8,266 nt of DNA from an uncultured Pseudomonadota bacterium (GTDB lineage: Bacteria > Pseudomonadota > Gammaproteobacteria > Methylococcales > Methylomonadaceae), in contig CAIUWU010000076.1 in the NCBI GenBank assembly GCA_903902945.1, positions 1-8,266 of the forward strand, given 5' to 3'. This document shows, one piece after another, positions 6,771-8,266 of the stretch. Numbering within the stretch: position 1 is the stretch's first letter; each line of letters opens with the position of its first letter. Both the position numbers and the translations under genes were made by a program. The notes beneath the pieces are model-generated. The model ran no database searches. It was not told the DNA's origin and worked only from the letters and a program-made list of their open reading frames with translations.

Positions 6771-6779
6771 TGTTAGAAT
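6771..6779 (+). promoter_or_regulatory. Candidate extended -10 promoter for the yadGH-like genes
   Basis: TGT followed by TAGAAT forms an extended -10 element (TGnTATAAT with one mismatch). No convincing -35 lies 17 bases upstream (TGCGAG at 6751-6756), which extended -10 promoters tolerate. Transcription would begin near 6786, giving a leader of about 48 bases before the ATG at 6834. Confidence 0.45.
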
Positions 6780-6781
6780 CT

Positions 6782-6801
6782 GCGGCTGTTTTTGCAACCG
6801 C
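6782..6801. repeat. Inverted repeat in the ppx-yadG intergenic region
   Basis: GCGGCTG (6782-6788) and CAACCGC (6795-6801) pair at 6 of 7 positions around a TTTTTG loop. It lies at the predicted transcription start of the YadG-like gene and within the ppx upstream region. It could be an operator or an mRNA 5' stem. There is no following T-run, so it is not a terminator. Confidence 0.3.
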
Positions 6802-6817
6802 TGTCTCTAAATCGCAG

Positions 6818-6829
6818 TCATTATAATGA
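6818..6829. promoter_or_regulatory. Perfect 12-bp palindrome before the YadG-like start codon
   Basis: TCATTATAATGA reads the same on both strands and ends 4 bases before the ATG at 6834, in the divergent region shared with ppx. Its size and AT-rich symmetry suit a dimeric repressor site. It also contains TATAAT on both strands. About two such palindromes are expected by chance in a window this size, so the position is the main argument. Confidence 0.35.
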
Positions 6830-6833
6830 TCCA

Positions 6834-7739
6834 ATGAAGGCTTTATCTATCCAAAATCTTAAAAAAACCTATGGCAATGGCTTTGAAGCCTTGAAGGGCG
6901 TGGATCTTGATGTCGAAGACGGTGATTTTTTTGCACTATTGGGTCCTAACGGCGCCGGTAAATCGACGCTGATTGGCATCATCAGTTCGCTGGTCAATAA
7001 GAGCAGTGGTCAGATTGCTGTTTTTGGTCACGATCTTGAACACGATAATGCCAAAGCCAAAAGCTGTATCGGACTGGTGCCACAGGAAATCAACTTCAAT
7101 CAATTCGAGACTGTGAAGAACGTGGTACTGAATCAGGCCGGTTTTTACGGTATTCCCCGTAAAAAAGCCTTGTTGCAGGCCGAGCATTGCTTGAGACAAA
7201 TGGACCTGTGGGAAAAACGTGATACTGTGTCGCGCCGCTTGTCAGGCGGCATGAAGCGCCGACTGATGATTGCCCGGGCTATGGTGCATCAGCCCCGATT
7301 GCTGATTCTCGACGAGCCGACCGCCGGGGTTGATATCGAGATTCGCCGCGCCATGTGGCAAATGATGGAAGAGGTCAACCAGCAGGGCACCACCATTATT
7401 CTTACCACTCATTATCTGGAAGAAGCCGAAAGCCTGTGCCGCAATATCGCGATTATCAATAAAGGCCATATTATCGAAAAATCGACTATGCAGAATCTGT
7501 TAAGCCGGATTCAGCGCGAACATTTTGTTCTCGATGTTGCCCAAGCCTTGACTCAGGCTCCGGTGGTAGACGGTTACGACATTGAATTAATGGATAGCCA
7601 TAATCTGAACGTTGCGGTTGATAAGTCAGTCGGTCTGAATCGTTTATTCCAGCAGCTGGCGGAGCAGGGCATCACCGTATTGAGCCTGAAAAACAAATCC
7701 AACCGTCTTGAGCAATTGTTTATCGATTTAGTGCAATGA
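6834..7739 (+). CDS. yadG: ABC-2 type exporter, ATP-binding subunit (YadG-like)
   Basis: A cytoplasmic ATPase subunit that powers an ABC-2 exporter. The 301 residues from ATG 6834 contain Walker A GPNGAGKST (37-45), Q-loop Q84 in LVPQE, signature LSGGMK (136-141), Walker B LLILDEP (156-162), D-loop AGVD (164-167) and switch H193. The first 230 residues follow E. coli YadG closely as I recall it (GLVPQEINFN, NQAGFYG, LSGGMKRRLMIARAM). The C-terminal accessory region has LSLKNKSNRLEQLFIDLV (283-300), matching YadG's end. A TTG at 6792 in the same frame would add 14 residues but has no family support. The ATG lacks a Shine-Dalgarno. The stop overlaps the permease start by 4 bases (ATGA). The substrate of YadGH-type exporters is unknown. 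Confidence 0.93.
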   Translation: MKALSIQNLKKTYGNGFEALKGVDLDVEDGDFFALLGPNGAGKSTLIGIISSLVNKSSGQIAVFGHDLEHDNAKAKSCIGLVPQEINFNQFETVKNVVLNQAGFYGIPRKKALLQAEHCLRQMDLWEKRDTVSRRLSGGMKRRLMIARAMVHQPRLLILDEPTAGVDIEIRRAMWQMMEEVNQQGTTIILTTHYLEEAESLCRNIAIINKGHIIEKSTMQNLLSRIQREHFVLDVAQALTQAPVVDGYDIELMDSHNLNVAVDKSVGLNRLFQQLAEQGITVLSLKNKSNRLEQLFIDLVQ

Positions 7740-8266
7740 ATTATTACATCGCCTTTGTGACGATTTTCGTTAAAGAAATTCGCCGTTTTACCCGTATCTG
7801 GCCGCAGACCTTATTGCCACCGGCGATAACCACCGCCCTGTATTTTCTGATCTTCGGTAGGCTGATCGGCGAGCGGATAGGCAGTGTCAATGGTCAGAGT
7901 TATATGGACTACATCGTGCCGGGCATTATTCTGATGTCGGTGATTAGTCACTCTTATTCCAATGTGGTGTCATCGTTTTATTCGACCAAATTTCAGCGCC
8001 ATATCGAAGAATTGCTGGTGGCGCCGGTCCCGAACAGTGTGATTCTGGCCGGTTATGTCTCAGGGGGGATTGCCAGAGGTGTGATGGTGGGGGTGGTGGT
8101 CGCGCTGATTTCGACCTTGTTTACCCAGATTCAGGTGCAGAACTGGCCGGTTACCCTGGCGGTTTATCTGTTGACAGCAACTTTGTTTGCGTTGGCCGGC
8201 TTTATCAATGCAGTGTTTGCTGACAGTTTTGATGATATTTCCATCATTCCCAATTTCGTGCTGACG
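7736..8266 (+). CDS. yadH: ABC-2 type exporter permease (YadH-like), 3' end cut by window
   Basis: This frame opens with ATG inside the stop of the YadG-like gene (ATGA overlap) and stays open for 177 codons to the window end. The family is about 256 residues, so roughly the last 80 are missing. Predicted membrane segments lie near residues 24-43, 60-82, 102-128 and 139-161. YadH hallmarks are visible: RIWPQTLLPPAIT (20-32), YIVPGIILMSVI (59-70), KFQRHIEELLVAPVP (85-99), AGYVSGGIARG (105-115) and FADSFDDISIIPNFVLT (161-177). It is the membrane half of the exporter and should form homodimers with two ATPase subunits. The tight overlap suggests translational coupling. This is a confident family call, with substrate unknown. 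Confidence 0.93.
   Translation, partial: MNYYIAFVTIFVKEIRRFTRIWPQTLLPPAITTALYFLIFGRLIGERIGSVNGQSYMDYIVPGIILMSVISHSYSNVVSSFYSTKFQRHIEELLVAPVPNSVILAGYVSGGIARGVMVGVVVALISTLFTQIQVQNWPVTLAVYLLTATLFALAGFINAVFADSFDDISIIPNFVLT

Noticed and set aside
6792..6833. TTG start extending the YadG-like protein by 14 residues
   Set aside because: The added residues have no counterpart in YadG, the TTG lies within the predicted transcription start region, and there is no ribosome-binding site.

Overview
The window looks like core-genome DNA of a gammaproteobacterium. Every recognisable protein is of a proteobacterial type: a YadG/YadH-like ABC exporter, a Ppx-type exopolyphosphatase, an SH3/coiled-coil YgiM-type membrane protein, and arginine genes. 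Base composition is near 50% GC and even throughout. The style of the proteins would suit a methanotroph-like lineage (Methylococcales), but that is a guess. I see no mobile element, CRISPR array, rRNA or tRNA. Coding density is high, and the longest non-coding stretches are only 124, 111 and 102 bases.

Layout. Bases 45-6731 hold six genes on the minus strand. In transcription order (right to left) they are: ppx (TTG start); a membrane-anchored protein of unknown function overlapping ppx by 16 bases; a 124-base gap with a very good promoter; argD (acetylornithine aminotransferase); argF (ornithine carbamoyltransferase) 5 bases further on; an SH3-domain/coiled-coil membrane protein starting at a GTG with its own candidate promoter; and an S1-domain RNA-binding protein of the CvfB/YitL type. 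To the right, bases 6834-8266 hold a divergent plus-strand pair. These are a YadG-like ABC ATPase and its YadH-like ABC-2 permease, which overlap by 4 bases; the permease is cut by the window edge.

How the genes work together. ArgD and ArgF supply two steps of arginine synthesis and form one transcription unit. Ppx hydrolyses polyphosphate (or pppGpp) in the cytoplasm. Its overlapping partner is predicted to sit in the inner membrane with a large periplasmic part, whose C-terminal region carries a motif pattern I recall from the YfiM/DUF2279 periplasmic lipoproteins. The YadG/YadH pair is a two-component exporter of unknown substrate.

The best leads are: (1) the unnamed ppx-coupled protein and its YfiM-like block; (2) the argD promoter, where a perfect TATAAT is followed by a GC-only discriminator and then a T6 tract at the expected transcription start, as in UTP-sensitive slippage promoters; and (3) the ppx/yadG divergent region, which has a 12-bp palindrome, a TATAAT directly before the yadG start codon and no Shine-Dalgarno sequence. 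I do not see a clear, wholly new multi-gene system.
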